Part shown: positions 36,381 through 46,398 of the stretch, in pieces
Layout: every line of letters starts with the position of its first letter
How positions within the stretch are numbered: position 1 is the stretch's first letter
Assembly: GCF_025211055.1 (NCBI RefSeq)
Contig: NZ_JAOARO010000077.1
Location: forward strand, 1-64,000
DNA length: 64,000 nt
Direction: 5' to 3'
From: Vallitalea sp.
GTDB lineage: Bacteria; Bacillota; Clostridia; Lachnospirales; Vallitaleaceae
The notes under the pieces: generated by a model
The model's database searches: none
What the model was told of the DNA's origin: nothing
What the model saw: the letters and a program-made list of their open reading frames with translations, nothing else
Program-made: the position numbers and the translations under genes

Positions 36381-38135
36381 ATGAATATGAGATGGAATCT
36401 CGACAAACTTTACACTTCTTTTGAGTGTGAGGAATTAAAAAATGACTTTCAGCTTGTAGATAAACTAATAAAAGACACTACAGATTTTGTAAATACTAAT
36501 TTTACAAATACTGATAATGCTAAAGATAAGCTTGAAAAAATTCTGGAAAACAAAAATAATATAGAGCATTGTATAAGCAGATTATATGATTATGGTTATT
36601 TAACTTATAGTGTTGATACTAAAAATGTAACAGCTCTAAAACAAATGGAAAGAGTAGAGAGTTATCTTCCTAAACTAACTATTATTGATGTTAAGTTTCA
36701 AAAATGGATTAGTGATTTAGATAATCTTGATGAAATAATTGCTTCATCGGATATGTTAAAAGAACATGAATTCATTATCAAAAGCAGCAAAAAATTATCA
36801 AAGTATTTATTGAGTGATGCAGAAGAGCATTTAATAGCCCAGATGCAGAATACAGGTTCTAATGCTTGGGCTAAGTTACAAGATACTGTTACATCTTCAT
36901 TATTGGTTGATTATGAAGATGAGAAATTACCATTGACAGTTATTAGAAATTATGCTTATGACCCATCAGCTGAAAAAAGGAAAAAAGCTTATGAAGCTGA
37001 GTTAAAGGCATATGAAAAGATTGACCAGTCTTCAGCAGCTTGTCTTAATGCGATTAAGGGAGAAGTTATCACTATAGCTAAAAAAAGAGGTTATGAGTCT
37101 CCTCTTGATATGACACTTGTTGGTGCAAGAATGGATAAAGAAACTCTAGATGCTATGATGACAGCTATAAAAGAATATTTACCTCATTTCCATAAATATC
37201 TTAAGAAAAAAGCTAAGATGCTTGGACATGAAGGTTCTCTTCCATTCTATGACTTATTCGCTCCAGTAGGTGAAGTTGATATGTCATATACATTTGAAGA
37301 AGCAAGAGATTTTATTGTTAAAAACTTCAGCTCTTTCAGTAATAAGCTTGGTAACTTTGCTGATAATGCATTTGAAAACAGATGGATTGATGCAGAACCT
37401 AGAGAAGGTAAGATAGGTGGAGCTTATTGCAGTAATCTTCATTGTATAAAAGAAAGTAGAATCATGGCTAATTTCTCTGGAAGTCTTAACGATGTTACTA
37501 CATTAGCTCATGAACTTGGACATGGATATCATGGTGATTGCTTGAAAGATGAATCAAGCCTTAATAGTGATTACCCAATGCCAATAGCTGAGACTGCTTC
37601 TATTTTTTGTGAGACTATAGTTATGAATGCAGCTCTTAAGAATGCTACAAATGAAGAGGCTCTTGTGATCTTAGAAACTGATATCATGGGTTCTAATCAA
37701 ACAATCGTTGATATATATAGTCGTTATTTATTTGAAACTGCATTATTTGAAAAGAGAAAAGATGCTTCATTATCAGTGGATGAATTAAAGAATATCATGT
37801 TAGAGGCTCAAAAAGAGGCTTATGGTGAAGGACTTGACCATGATGTATTGCATCCATATATGTGGAATTGTAAGCCACACTATTATTATTTTGATGCTAA
37901 TTTCTATAACTTCCCTTATGCTTTTGGTTTGTTATTTGCAAAAGGTTTATATGCTAAGTATCTTGAGTTGGGTAATGATTTCTTACCTAAGTATGATAAA
38001 CTTCTTGAAGCAACAGGAAAGAAGGATGTTAAAGACGTATTAGCTATTATGGATATTGATTCTCATGATGTCGATTTCTGGAGAAGTTCTCTTGAGATAG
38101 TTAAAAAAGATATTGATAAGTTCTTGGCATTGTAG
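36381..38135 (+). CDS. pepF: Oligoendopeptidase F
   Basis: Zinc metallopeptidase of family M3 that cuts short peptides in the cytoplasm. The protein has 584 residues, normal for PepF. The zinc motif HELGH lies near residue 376 (TLAHELGHGYHGDCLK), with the third ligand Glu in the PMPIAETASIFCET segment near residue 400. The AGGAGGG ribosome site supports the ATG. About 190 bases of AT-rich spacer with no gene follow. Confidence 0.92.
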   Translation: MNMRWNLDKLYTSFECEELKNDFQLVDKLIKDTTDFVNTNFTNTDNAKDKLEKILENKNNIEHCISRLYDYGYLTYSVDTKNVTALKQMERVESYLPKLTIIDVKFQKWISDLDNLDEIIASSDMLKEHEFIIKSSKKLSKYLLSDAEEHLIAQMQNTGSNAWAKLQDTVTSSLLVDYEDEKLPLTVIRNYAYDPSAEKRKKAYEAELKAYEKIDQSSAACLNAIKGEVITIAKKRGYESPLDMTLVGARMDKETLDAMMTAIKEYLPHFHKYLKKKAKMLGHEGSLPFYDLFAPVGEVDMSYTFEEARDFIVKNFSSFSNKLGNFADNAFENRWIDAEPREGKIGGAYCSNLHCIKESRIMANFSGSLNDVTTLAHELGHGYHGDCLKDESSLNSDYPMPIAETASIFCETIVMNAALKNATNEEALVILETDIMGSNQTIVDIYSRYLFETALFEKRKDASLSVDELKNIMLEAQKEAYGEGLDHDVLHPYMWNCKPHYYYFDANFYNFPYAFGLLFAKGLYAKYLELGNDFLPKYDKLLEATGKKDVKDVLAIMDIDSHDVDFWRSSLEIVKKDIDKFLAL

Positions 38136-38367
38136 AAAGAGTATTTGATACACAAGATAATACTTGATTGTATTATATAAGTCTAATTAGATAAAACTTT
38201 CTATTATAATAGAATTCTATTCAGAAACCGATATTTTGTCATTTTTAGACATTTATGGTGTAAGGATAGAATTCTCTTTTAATTTTCTCAAAATTTTATA
38301 AATAAGCTCTTTTATATATTGTAAATATATGGTAATATATTATTATAATGTTAAACGGGGTGATCTT

Positions 38368-38778
38368 GTGTCTAATCTAAATCATACAATAACAGAGAAA
38401 TTTCAGTGTACAGTTAAAGAAAACGATTATTTTAATAAAAACATACTTGACCAATTAGCAAAATTACAAGAAGTGGCTGCTAAGCTTAATAAAAATATTA
38501 TCAGAGCTTGTACCTATTGTGGGTGCATTGAGATTAATGCTAATAATAAGCTCTATTCTTATAATGATGATATTAATTTGGATATGATCAAAATTCTTGA
38601 TCCTCACCATATCACAGGTACTTTGTGTGAAGGATGTAGGAATAGAATAGAAAATGATATTGGGAGTTGTCTTTATCATTTGGCTTGTATAAGTAATTCT
38701 TTTGACCTTAATCTTAATGATATATTGTTGCAGGAAATGAATAAAGTTAATTTGCTTGGGAAGTTTAATATTGAATAG
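38368..38778 (+). CDS. Small protein with two Cys pairs, unknown function
   Basis: A 136-residue protein when started at the GTG at 38368, which follows CGGGGTGAT at good spacing; an in-frame ATG at 38329 has no site. It has CTYCGC near residue 48 and LCEGC near residue 89, together a likely zinc or iron site, then a Cys in GSCLYHLAC. Otherwise it is Asn/Asp-rich and has no membrane span. I do not recognise it. Being a start-codon choice on a GTG, the length is uncertain. Confidence 0.6.
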   Translation: MSNLNHTITEKFQCTVKENDYFNKNILDQLAKLQEVAAKLNKNIIRACTYCGCIEINANNKLYSYNDDINLDMIKILDPHHITGTLCEGCRNRIENDIGSCLYHLACISNSFDLNLNDILLQEMNKVNLLGKFNIE

Positions 38779-38815
38779 GGTTGGTTGATTGATTATTGAA
38801 TGTGGAAGTGAGTCA

Positions 38816-38938
38816 GAAAAAATGTTTTGTTCTGACTTGGCTTTTGCAAAATAGTATATGTATATGCCTCACTACTCCACATATACATATACTATTTTGC
38901 TTTTTAGGTTATTGGTAGTTGTTACAAAACATTTTTTC
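38816..38938. repeat. Nested palindrome element
   Basis: Outer perfect arms GAAAAAATGTTTTGT (38816-38830) and ACAAAACATTTTTTC (38924-38938) enclose an inner perfect 20-base palindrome GCAAAATAGTATATGTATAT (38846-38865) / ATATACATATACTATTTTGC (38881-38900) with a 15-base loop GCCTCACTACTCCAC. The loop plus right arm recur, in reverse, at 51790-51818. Confidence 0.75.
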
Positions 38939-39056
38939 TTCTGATTAGACTGACTTTTGGGTATTACAGATTATAATAAAATTGGATTTAAAGTTCACTT
39001 TTACTTTAATCTAATATAAATTTCTGATTATATATAATTTCTATATTACATTAATA

Positions 39057-40415
39057 TTAGAATATGTAGTTTAGTGCTTGGGATACATTTTCGACTCCTA
39101 GGATTTCTATGCCGTCTATATTAAGGTTTTTGATATTTGCTTTTGAGATTATGCATTTTTTGAATCCTAGTTTTTTGGATTCTATTATTCTTTTTTCTGC
39201 CATTGTTATCCCTCTTACTTCTCCGGTAAGTCCAACTTCTCCCATGATGACTGTTTTAGAGTCTACTGGGATATTTTTGAAGCTTGATGCTATGGCGCAT
39301 ACGATTCCTAGGTCAAGGCTGGGTTCTGTTATTTTTAATCCACCTGCTATGTTGACGTAGCTGTCGTAACTTGCTAACTGCATACCTATCTTTTTTTCTA
39401 GAACTGCCATAAGGAGTACTACTCTGTTATAGTCTGTTCCAGTTGCGGTTCTTCTTGGCATACCAAAATTAGTAGGACTCATTAATGCTTGTACTTCAAC
39501 TAACATGGGTCTGGTTCCTTCCATACAGCAGGTTACTATGGAACCGGGGCTGTTAAGTGGTCTGCCTGTTAGCATATATTCTGATGGATTGGGGACTTCT
39601 TCTAATCCTTTATCTCTCATTTCAAATACACCTATTTCATTAGTTGAGCCGAATCTGTTTTTGACAGCTCGAAGCACTCTGTAAGATGCACTTCTAACCC
39701 CTTCAAAGTATAATACTGTATCCACCATATGTTCCAGTACACGAGGTCCAGCTATTGCACCTTCTTTAGTTACATGTCCAACAATGAATGTTGAAACTCC
39801 AAGTCCTTTGGCAACTTTCATTAATGAGGATGTAACTTCTCTGACTTGACTTACGCTTCCAGCGGCTGATGTTATGTCATCACAGAAGATGGTCTGGATG
39901 GAATCAACTATGACTACCCTTGGTTGTAATTCCTTGATAGCTTTGATACATAATGAGAGATTGGTTTCAGTGTATAGAGTCAGTCTTTCTCCATTAACTT
40001 CTAATCTTTCTGCCCTCATTTTTATTTGTTGCAGGGATTCTTCTCCTGATATGTATAAGACGTCTATATCTTGTCCGCAGAGATATTGACACATTTGTAA
40101 TAACAATGTTGATTTTCCTATTCCTGGGTCACCGCCAACCAAAGTCAATGAACCTTTTACTATTCCTCCGCCCAGTACACGGTCTAATTCACTAATCTTG
40201 GTTGATACCCTTTCTTCTTCGTTCATTTCTATACATGAAAGCTTTTTAGGCTTATTCTTTATATCTATATCATTATTGGTATGCACATTCTTTGTTTTTA
40301 TCTTGACTTCTTCAACAAATGTGTTCCACTGTTTACATGCTGGACATTGTCCCATCCACTTTGCTGACTCATTACCACATTCTTGACATACAAATACACT
40401 TTTCTGCTTTGCCAT
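39057..40415 (-). CDS. radA: DNA repair protein RadA
   Basis: A 452-residue RecA-like ATPase (Sms/RadA) that helps process recombination intermediates. It has the N-terminal zinc finger CQECGN / CPAC (residues 10-30), Walker A GGDPGIGKSTLLLQ near residue 95, the RadA motif KNRFGST near residue 252 and a C-terminal Lon-protease-like domain. The C-terminus is normal for the family. It follows GGAGG and is transcribed alone. The large palindrome at 38816-38938 lies downstream of its stop. Confidence 0.95.
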   Translation of the reverse strand: MAKQKSVFVCQECGNESAKWMGQCPACKQWNTFVEEVKIKTKNVHTNNDIDIKNKPKKLSCIEMNEEERVSTKISELDRVLGGGIVKGSLTLVGGDPGIGKSTLLLQMCQYLCGQDIDVLYISGEESLQQIKMRAERLEVNGERLTLYTETNLSLCIKAIKELQPRVVIVDSIQTIFCDDITSAAGSVSQVREVTSSLMKVAKGLGVSTFIVGHVTKEGAIAGPRVLEHMVDTVLYFEGVRSASYRVLRAVKNRFGSTNEIGVFEMRDKGLEEVPNPSEYMLTGRPLNSPGSIVTCCMEGTRPMLVEVQALMSPTNFGMPRRTATGTDYNRVVLLMAVLEKKIGMQLASYDSYVNIAGGLKITEPSLDLGIVCAIASSFKNIPVDSKTVIMGEVGLTGEVRGITMAEKRIIESKKLGFKKCIISKANIKNLNIDGIEILGVENVSQALNYIF

Positions 40416-40614
40416 AACGTCCTCCCTATTAAACTTTCAACAATAATAGAATTATTGATATCAATCCCATGCAAAAATTAACTAAACATAGAAATGTAAC
40501 TAATTGTTTTTGATTCAATCCAGCTGATAAAAGTCTGTGCTTATTATATCTCAAATATCCATGTGACAGTTAATATAAACTGTAGTATCACAGGCAGTAA
40601 AACATATTCATGGG

Positions 40615-40737
40615 TTATTGGATTTGTAAAACCATAAAAATATCAACAAAATCTATTTTTATTGCGAATTTCTTTAGCTGTGGAATTAATAGATACACGA
40701 TTAAAAAAGCTGTCAAAAAAGCTATAAAGTAATTCAT
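40615..40737 (-). pseudogene. Possible remnant of a membrane glycosyl-1-phosphate transferase
   Basis: ATG at 40737 follows GAGGAGG at good spacing, then 40 codons. The opening MNYFIAFLTAFLIVYLLIPQL, a single span followed by KKFAIKIDFVD, resembles the first helix and loop of TagO/WecA/MraY-type enzymes. The frame then stops; a shift to the next frame allows about 30 more residues (a second hydrophobic stretch LLPVILQFILTV) to a stop near 40545. A real enzyme needs about 300 residues, so it is a fragment or a chance hydrophobic small ORF. Confidence 0.35.
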
Positions 40738-40831
40738 ATAATCCTCCTCATTTGCACAAAAAAATAATATCATAAAACAATTATTTTTACAAGGATATGC
40801 CAATTTCACATTTTATTTTTTTCCATAACAA

Positions 40832-40853
40832 AGGACAGCCCTTAAGCTGTCCT
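40832..40853 (-). terminator. Hairpin after the small gene ending at 40860
   Basis: Perfect 8-base stem AGGACAGC / GCTGTCCT with a 6-base loop, 7 bases after the stop of the gene at 40860. On the minus strand TTTGTTATGG and then a run of A follow, so termination is only likely. The stretch 40416-40614 holds no other gene. Confidence 0.55.
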
Positions 40854-40859
40854 AGATTT

Positions 40860-41273
40860 TTATGCTTTTTTTATTGTTACGCTTTGCATTTCACAACTAG
40901 AAAAATCAACACTAAAACTTACTTTTCCAGCTAAGTTGGATTTCATCTTGCCAACTTGTACTTGGTTAATATAAATTCTATATTCTTGGTCTGCTTCTAA
41001 TTCCAAAGTAATCTGTGCATCTTCTGTTCCTTCAACTTTAAAATCTATTATTTTATCACTAACAGAAAAATTATGAACTGTTGTTCCTGGCACTGATTCG
41101 AAAAGAAGTCTTCCATTTTTTTCTAATCTTGTTATTTCATCATAAGTTTTCACTTTATATATATGTCCATCAACTTCGAAATTAATTACCTTTTTCTTTT
41201 CATCCATTAGATGATTTCCAAAACTAAGTGTATTATCATCTTCTACCCTGATTATTTCTTGAATACCAGCCAT
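40860..41273 (-). CDS. Conserved small beta-rich protein, unknown function
   Basis: A 137-residue protein with no signal or span. Strand-rich sequence (KVINFEVDGHIYKVKTYDE, FKVEGTEDAQITLELEA, YRIYINQVQVGKMKS, GKVSFSVDFSS in pieces) suggests a beta-sandwich. An endosialidase label is sometimes attached to similar clostridial proteins, but nothing in the sequence shows such an activity, so I leave the function open. GGAGGG precedes the ATG. Monocistronic, with a terminator-like hairpin after it. Confidence 0.5.
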   Translation of the reverse strand: MAGIQEIIRVEDDNTLSFGNHLMDEKKKVINFEVDGHIYKVKTYDEITRLEKNGRLLFESVPGTTVHNFSVSDKIIDFKVEGTEDAQITLELEADQEYRIYINQVQVGKMKSNLAGKVSFSVDFSSCEMQSVTIKKA

Positions 41274-41460
41274 CTTTACCCTCCTATATTGTCGTAAAAA
41301 GTTGAATACCTACATTATATAATATTTTATCCTTAAATACTAGAGAAAATTTTATTTTTCCCTATTTATCCCTAGATTAACATATATTACTAATAATATT
41401 CAGCTATTTTGCATTTATATATTATAACATAGCACTAACAAAATTAACATGGTAATTATT

Positions 41461-43890
41461 TTAAACTTTGAATACTAATTCATCGTCTTTTATATCTACA
41501 GTGACTTTATCCCCATATTTAACTTTGTTGTCTAATAGTTCTTCTGCTAATTTGTCTTCCACTTTTGACTGAATAGCCCTTCTTAGAGGTCTTGCACCAT
41601 AAGCTTCATCAAATCCTTCTTTTGCTAAATAATCTTTTGCACTATCTGTTACTTCTAGTTCAATACCAACATTTTTGGTAAGTCTTACGGCAACTTGATT
41701 AATCATGATACCTACTATTTCACGGATATTCTCTTTTGTCAAGGAATGGAAAACTATTAGTTCATCTATTCTATTAAGGAATTCTGGTCTAAATAGTCTT
41801 TTAACTTCATCCATAACGTTTTTACGCATGTTCTCATAATTTTTCTTTTCATCTACTTCTGAAATGAACCCTAATTTTATAGGTGCAACTATATTTCTTG
41901 CGCCAACGTTGGAGGTCATTATGATAACGGTATTCTTGAAATCAATTTTTCTTCCCTGTGAATCTGTTATATGTCCATCATCTAAGACTTGTAATAATAT
42001 ATTAAATACTTCTGGATGAGCCTTTTCTACTTCATCAAATAATATTACTGAATATGGTTTTCTTCTTATTTTCTCGCTTACTTGACCACCTTCATCATAA
42101 CCTACATATCCTGGAGGCGATCCAATCAATTTGGAAACACTGTGTTTTTCCATGTATTCAGACATGTCAACCCTTATTAGAGCACTTTCATCTCCAAATA
42201 ATGCTTCTGCTAAAGCTTTTGTAAGCTCAGTTTTACCTACACCTGTTGGACCTAAGAACAAGAATGATCCTATAGGTCTTTTTGGATCTTTTAGCCCTAC
42301 TCTTCCACGTCTAATGGCTTTTGATATAGCTGTAACTGCTTCATCTTGTCCCACAACTCTTTTATGAAGGTATTCCTCAAGATTCTTAAGTCTTTCTCCT
42401 TCTTCTTCTGTGAGCTTCTTGACTGGTATACCTGTCCAACTTGAAACTATATCAGCAATTTCTTCTTCATCTACTATTTGATTAGCCATAGAATTCTTGG
42501 ATTCCCATTCTAGTTTGGAAGCATTCAGTTTTTCTTTTATTTCATTTTGCTTTCTTTTGATGACTCCTGCTTTTTCGTATTCTTCTGTCTTAATCGCTAT
42601 TTCCTTATCTTTTTCAAGTTCTTCTAATTCTCTTTCCAAATCTTTTATATTAGGCGGTGCTGTAAAAGTACTTAGTCTTACTTTTGAAGCAGCTTCATCT
42701 ATCAAGTCTATAGCTTTATCCGGTAAGTAACGGTCTGTAATATAACGATTAGATAATTTGACCGCAGCGATTACAGCTTCATCTTTTATATGAACTTTAT
42801 GATGTGCTTCATACATATCTTTTAATCCTCTAAGTATATCGATAGATTCATCTTCTGAAGGTTCTTCAATTCTAACAGGTTGGAATCTTCTCTCTAAGGC
42901 AGAGTCTTTTTCTATATATTTTCTATATTCATCAAGAGTAGTAGCTCCTATAAGCTGTATTTCTCCTCTGGCTAGAGAAGGCTTTAATATATTTGATGCA
43001 TCAATAGCTCCTTCAGCTGCTCCTGCACCAACTATTGTATGAATCTCATCAATGAATAGTAAAACATTTCCTGCTTCTTTTATCTCTTTTAAGGCCTTTT
43101 TGATTCTATCTTCAAATTCTCCTCTATATTTTGAACCAGCTACCATTGATGATAAATCAAGAGCAACGACTCTCTTATCTTTCAATGTCTCTGGTATATT
43201 ACCGTTAGAAATTTTCTGTGCCAGTCCTTCTGCTATAGCAGTTTTACCAACACCAGGCTCCCCTATTAGACAAGGGTTGTTTTTGGTTCTTCTACTTAAT
43301 ATCTGTATAACTCTCTCAATTTCTCTATCTCGTCCTATTATTGGATCAAATTCACCTTCTTTGGACATATTAGTCAAGTCTCTGCTAAATTGGTCTAATA
43401 CTGGTGTAGTAGACTTTTTATTAGACTGTGAGGCATTAGCGTCTTTACCTGCTGGTGATTCTCCAAGATTTTTTAAAATTAGTTGATATAATTTTTGTAC
43501 TGTCACACCTGAACTACTGATTAGTTTTACTGCAATACAATCTGTTTCTTTTAATAATGCTAATAAAATATGTTCGGTCCCTATCATAGTGGTCTTCATA
43601 TTAACAGCTTCACGAAGACTTGATTCAAGAACCCTTTTGGCTCTAGGTGTAAAGTCCTCTACATCAGCAGTTGAAACATTACCTATAATCCCAATTTTTC
43701 TTATTTTTTCTAATATAACGTCTTCTGTTATACCTTGACTGTTTAGTATCTTGCCGGCAACTCCCTTACCTTCTTTTATTAGACCCAAGAGGATGTGCTC
43801 TGTTCCAACATAACCATGACCTAATTCTTTAGCTATTTGTCTAGATAAACTTATAGCTTCTTGAGCACGTCCAGTAAATCTACCCATCAT
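41461..43890 (-). CDS. clpC: ATP-dependent Clp protease ATPase ClpC
   Basis: AAA+ unfoldase that feeds proteins to ClpP, for general proteolysis and McsB-marked targets. The 809-residue protein has two Clp N-terminal repeats (residues 1-150), AAA1 with Walker [15 protein letters not shown] near residue 208, a helical middle domain (about 405-480, with [13 protein letters not shown]), AAA2 with [14 protein letters not shown] near residue 547 and a C-terminal D2-small domain. It is the last gene of the mcsA-mcsB-clpC operon, 31 bases after mcsB. Confidence 0.96.
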   Translation of the reverse strand: MMGRFTGRAQEAISLSRQIAKELGHGYVGTEHILLGLIKEGKGVAGKILNSQGITEDVILEKIRKIGIIGNVSTADVEDFTPRAKRVLESSLREAVNMKTTMIGTEHILLALLKETDCIAVKLISSSGVTVQKLYQLILKNLGESPAGKDANASQSNKKSTTPVLDQFSRDLTNMSKEGEFDPIIGRDREIERVIQILSRRTKNNPCLIGEPGVGKTAIAEGLAQKISNGNIPETLKDKRVVALDLSSMVAGSKYRGEFEDRIKKALKEIKEAGNVLLFIDEIHTIVGAGAAEGAIDASNILKPSLARGEIQLIGATTLDEYRKYIEKDSALERRFQPVRIEEPSEDESIDILRGLKDMYEAHHKVHIKDEAVIAAVKLSNRYITDRYLPDKAIDLIDEAASKVRLSTFTAPPNIKDLERELEELEKDKEIAIKTEEYEKAGVIKRKQNEIKEKLNASKLEWESKNSMANQIVDEEEIADIVSSWTGIPVKKLTEEEGERLKNLEEYLHKRVVGQDEAVTAISKAIRRGRVGLKDPKRPIGSFLFLGPTGVGKTELTKALAEALFGDESALIRVDMSEYMEKHSVSKLIGSPPGYVGYDEGGQVSEKIRRKPYSVILFDEVEKAHPEVFNILLQVLDDGHITDSQGRKIDFKNTVIIMTSNVGARNIVAPIKLGFISEVDEKKNYENMRKNVMDEVKRLFRPEFLNRIDELIVFHSLTKENIREIVGIMINQVAVRLTKNVGIELEVTDSAKDYLAKEGFDEAYGARPLRRAIQSKVEDKLAEELLDNKVKYGDKVTVDIKDDELVFKV

Positions 43891-43921
43891 AAGTTAACTC
43901 AAATCCTTTCTTATAAATAAT

Positions 43922-44959
43922 TTATATTATCTTTGGCAAATTATTTCTTATATAAGTTGCTCTTTCAATGTCTCTTTCATCTATTCTTAACTCTTTGTTT
44001 ATCTTTTTTTGAAGATTGGCTGGTTGGATACAAGTCATTAGTCCATAAATATTTATAGGATTTTTAATATCAGACTTCAATATTCCCAGTTCATATCCAA
44101 GTTTTATATCAGATAATAAGGTCATAGCTTCCTTGGATGTAATTATTCTTGCATGTGCTAGAATACCATATGAACGAAATACAGCATCTTCAAATTGTAA
44201 TCTTCTTTCGCTTAATAATTTATTTCTAAGGGCTCGTTCTTGTTCTACAATCTGTTTTGTCAGGCTAGTTAGGTTATCAATGATTTCTTGTTCAGAGTGA
44301 CCTAATGTAATCTGGTTGGATATCTGAAATACACTTCCTCTTGCTTTGGAACCCTCACCATATATACCTCTTACAGTTATACCAAATTTCCCTATGGCAT
44401 CCAAAATAAATTGCAGCTTACCAGTAGTTTCAAGGGCTGGTACATGTATCATATATGATGCTCTTAGTCCTGTTCCAACATTTGTAGGACAAGATGTCAG
44501 ATAGCCAATATTTTCATCGTATGCATAATTTATCTTTTCTTCTAATAAGTCATCTATTCTATATGCATTCTGTAATGCTTCTTTTAAGTTAAGCCCATTG
44601 GTTATGGATTGAATACGAAGGTGGTCTTCTTCATTAATCATGATGCTTATACTTTCATCTTCTGACAATATAAGACCCGTAGGTACCAATGCCTGTACAA
44701 AATTAGGACTGATTACATGACGTTCAACCATAGCTACCTTTTCTAGTGATGATATCTTATTCATATCTATAGAATGGAAATAGCTATTATCTTCATGGGC
44801 ATTTAATACGGCTTTTTTTACATCATCAATAATTCTTCCTGCATCTTCTTTTGATAGTCTACTAGGAAAATTATACTCTTCTATATTCCTGGCTAACCTT
44901 ACTCTACTGGATATTACTACATCATCACTACCAGAGCTTTTTTCAAACCATTTTAGCAT
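43922..44959 (-). CDS. mcsB: Protein-arginine kinase McsB
   Basis: Phosphorylates arginines of damaged proteins, marking them for ClpC-ClpP. A 345-residue guanido-kinase fold with the N-terminal VISSRVRLARNIEEYNFP, the catalytic SCPTNVGTGLRASYMIHVP near residue 170 and GIYGEGSKARGSVFQISN. It overlaps the mcsA stop by 7 bases, so translation is probably coupled. In Bacillus it needs McsA as activator, which is the neighbour here. Confidence 0.95.
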   Translation of the reverse strand: MLKWFEKSSGSDDVVISSRVRLARNIEEYNFPSRLSKEDAGRIIDDVKKAVLNAHEDNSYFHSIDMNKISSLEKVAMVERHVISPNFVQALVPTGLILSEDESISIMINEEDHLRIQSITNGLNLKEALQNAYRIDDLLEEKINYAYDENIGYLTSCPTNVGTGLRASYMIHVPALETTGKLQFILDAIGKFGITVRGIYGEGSKARGSVFQISNQITLGHSEQEIIDNLTSLTKQIVEQERALRNKLLSERRLQFEDAVFRSYGILAHARIITSKEAMTLLSDIKLGYELGILKSDIKNPINIYGLMTCIQPANLQKKINKELRIDERDIERATYIRNNLPKII

Positions 44960-45465
44960 ATGCCACCCTCCTTCTTCAATGCTCTTATGGCATCTCGAAA
45001 CTTAGCGGCATCTTCATATTCTTCTTTTACAACAGCTTCTCTCAACTTATTTTCCAAAGATTGTATTTGTTTCCTTAATTTTATCTTTCCACCTGTTCTT
45101 TTTGGTATTTTACCTACATGTATATTACTTCCATGAACTCTTTTTATAACAGGGCTAAGCAAACTGGAAAATGATTTATAGCAATGACTACATCCAAATT
45201 TTCCTTTTTTCTTGAATTCGTTATATGTCATACCACATTTTTCACATCTGATGACGTCTTCTTTGTTATAGCTTTTGACATTAATGTTTTTATTGATATC
45301 CAAAAGACTACTAAGAAAGCTTTCAAAAGATATATCATTCTGAGGATATAGTTCTTTTACCTCCATTGCACATTTACTGCACAAATGTATTTCTTGTTTT
45401 TTTCCGTTGATTATTTTATTCAAGTATACAGTTGCAGGCTCTTTATGACATCTTTCACATAACAT
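44953..45465 (-). CDS. mcsA: McsA, zinc-finger activator of McsB
   Basis: A 170-residue activator of the McsB kinase. Four Cys pairs in two zinc fingers are visible (CERCH, CSKCA, CEKCG, CSHCY; about residues 3-95), and a C-terminal UVR-type helix (KEEYEDAAKFRDAIRALKKE) near residue 150. I chose the ATG at 45465, because AAGAGGG lies 9 bases before it; a start at 45513 adds 16 unlikely residues. The gene upstream is an unrelated thioredoxin-like gene, so ctsR is not in this operon. Confidence 0.92.
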   Translation of the reverse strand: MLCERCHKEPATVYLNKIINGKKQEIHLCSKCAMEVKELYPQNDISFESFLSSLLDINKNINVKSYNKEDVIRCEKCGMTYNEFKKKGKFGCSHCYKSFSSLLSPVIKRVHGSNIHVGKIPKRTGGKIKLRKQIQSLENKLREAVVKEEYEDAAKFRDAIRALKKEGGIC

Positions 45466-45611
45466 TTTAATTCCCTCTTTATCAAAATAAAATTCGATTA
45501 TAAGCATATCCACTGATAAAATACATAATTTACCAGTACCAAATACATATAATATTATATCATAATGATTGAAAAATAGGACATATTTTTTATATCAATT
45601 TCTATTTATAT

Positions 45612-46319
45612 CTATCTATACATACTTATCAATTTTTCCATATCTTGTTCATCCATGGCATTTACGTAACCAATTACAACTCCTTCTTTACTAATCACAT
45701 AGGTAGTTGGATAACCATTGATATAATAATTATCGGTAGCAGTCCCGTCTTCATCAAATACTACAGGAAATGTTATACCTAAATCTTCAGCCCACTCAAT
45801 TACTTCATCAATCGGCTTTTCACTTGCATCATGTTGTACATCAACTGCTATTATGGCAACATCATCATCTTTGTATTTTTCATGTATCTTTTGAAAATCA
45901 GGCATTTCATCTTTACAGTAGCCACACCAAGTAGTAAAGAAGTTAACAAACACTAATTTTCCTTTATAGTCTGATAGTGTATAGCTATTACCTTTTCCAT
46001 CACTTAATGTAAAGTCAGGTGCTGCAATTGTTTCCTTATCTTCATTATCATCTCCAGTTTCTTTATCACCCTCTGGTACCTGCTCCTCAACCATGTCTTT
46101 ATCATCTTCACCTGTTTCTTTATCTCCAACTGCCATTTCTCCATCTTTATCATCATCGTCTACTACATTATTATCTGAGTCATTTTCTTTATCCAGTTCA
46201 GATTCAATATTATTAGCGTCATTGTCATCAATATTATCTTTTTCTGACTTACATCCAGTTATTAGAATAAGTATCATCACTAAGATAAGTATAGTATTAA
46301 ACTTCTTATTGAATTTCAT
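45612..46319 (-). CDS. TlpA-like thioredoxin-fold lipoprotein
   Basis: A 235-residue lipoprotein of the TlpA/ResA type that reduces or forms disulfides outside the membrane. It has a signal segment with lipobox ITGC (cysteine 23 from the ATG at 46319), an acidic linker of about 70 residues with imperfect repeats of DKETGEDD type, and a thioredoxin domain with redox motif WCGYC and TYPTTYVI, with the cis-proline segment near the end. A GTG at 46328 would overlap the ribosome site, so I prefer the ATG. It follows the ccdA gene by about 80 bases, which fits electron supply from CcdA. Confidence 0.9.
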   Translation of the reverse strand: MKFNKKFNTILILVMILILITGCKSEKDNIDDNDANNIESELDKENDSDNNVVDDDDKDGEMAVGDKETGEDDKDMVEEQVPEGDKETGDDNEDKETIAAPDFTLSDGKGNSYTLSDYKGKLVFVNFFTTWCGYCKDEMPDFQKIHEKYKDDDVAIIAVDVQHDASEKPIDEVIEWAEDLGITFPVVFDEDGTATDNYYINGYPTTYVISKEGVVIGYVNAMDEQDMEKLISMYR

Positions 46320-46398
46320 TGTAATCACCTCATTTTATTATAATTTTCTACTTTTTATTTCATTATAATTCTTTACTTTATTACATCAGTTATACATT

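Noticed and set aside
45466..45611. CtsR operator upstream of mcsA
   Set aside because: No GGTCAAA heptad repeat is present in either strand of the gap.
46019..46368. Plus-strand frames antisense to the TlpA-like gene
   Set aside because: Their low-complexity Leu/His/Ser composition comes from the acidic repeat of the real gene read backwards.
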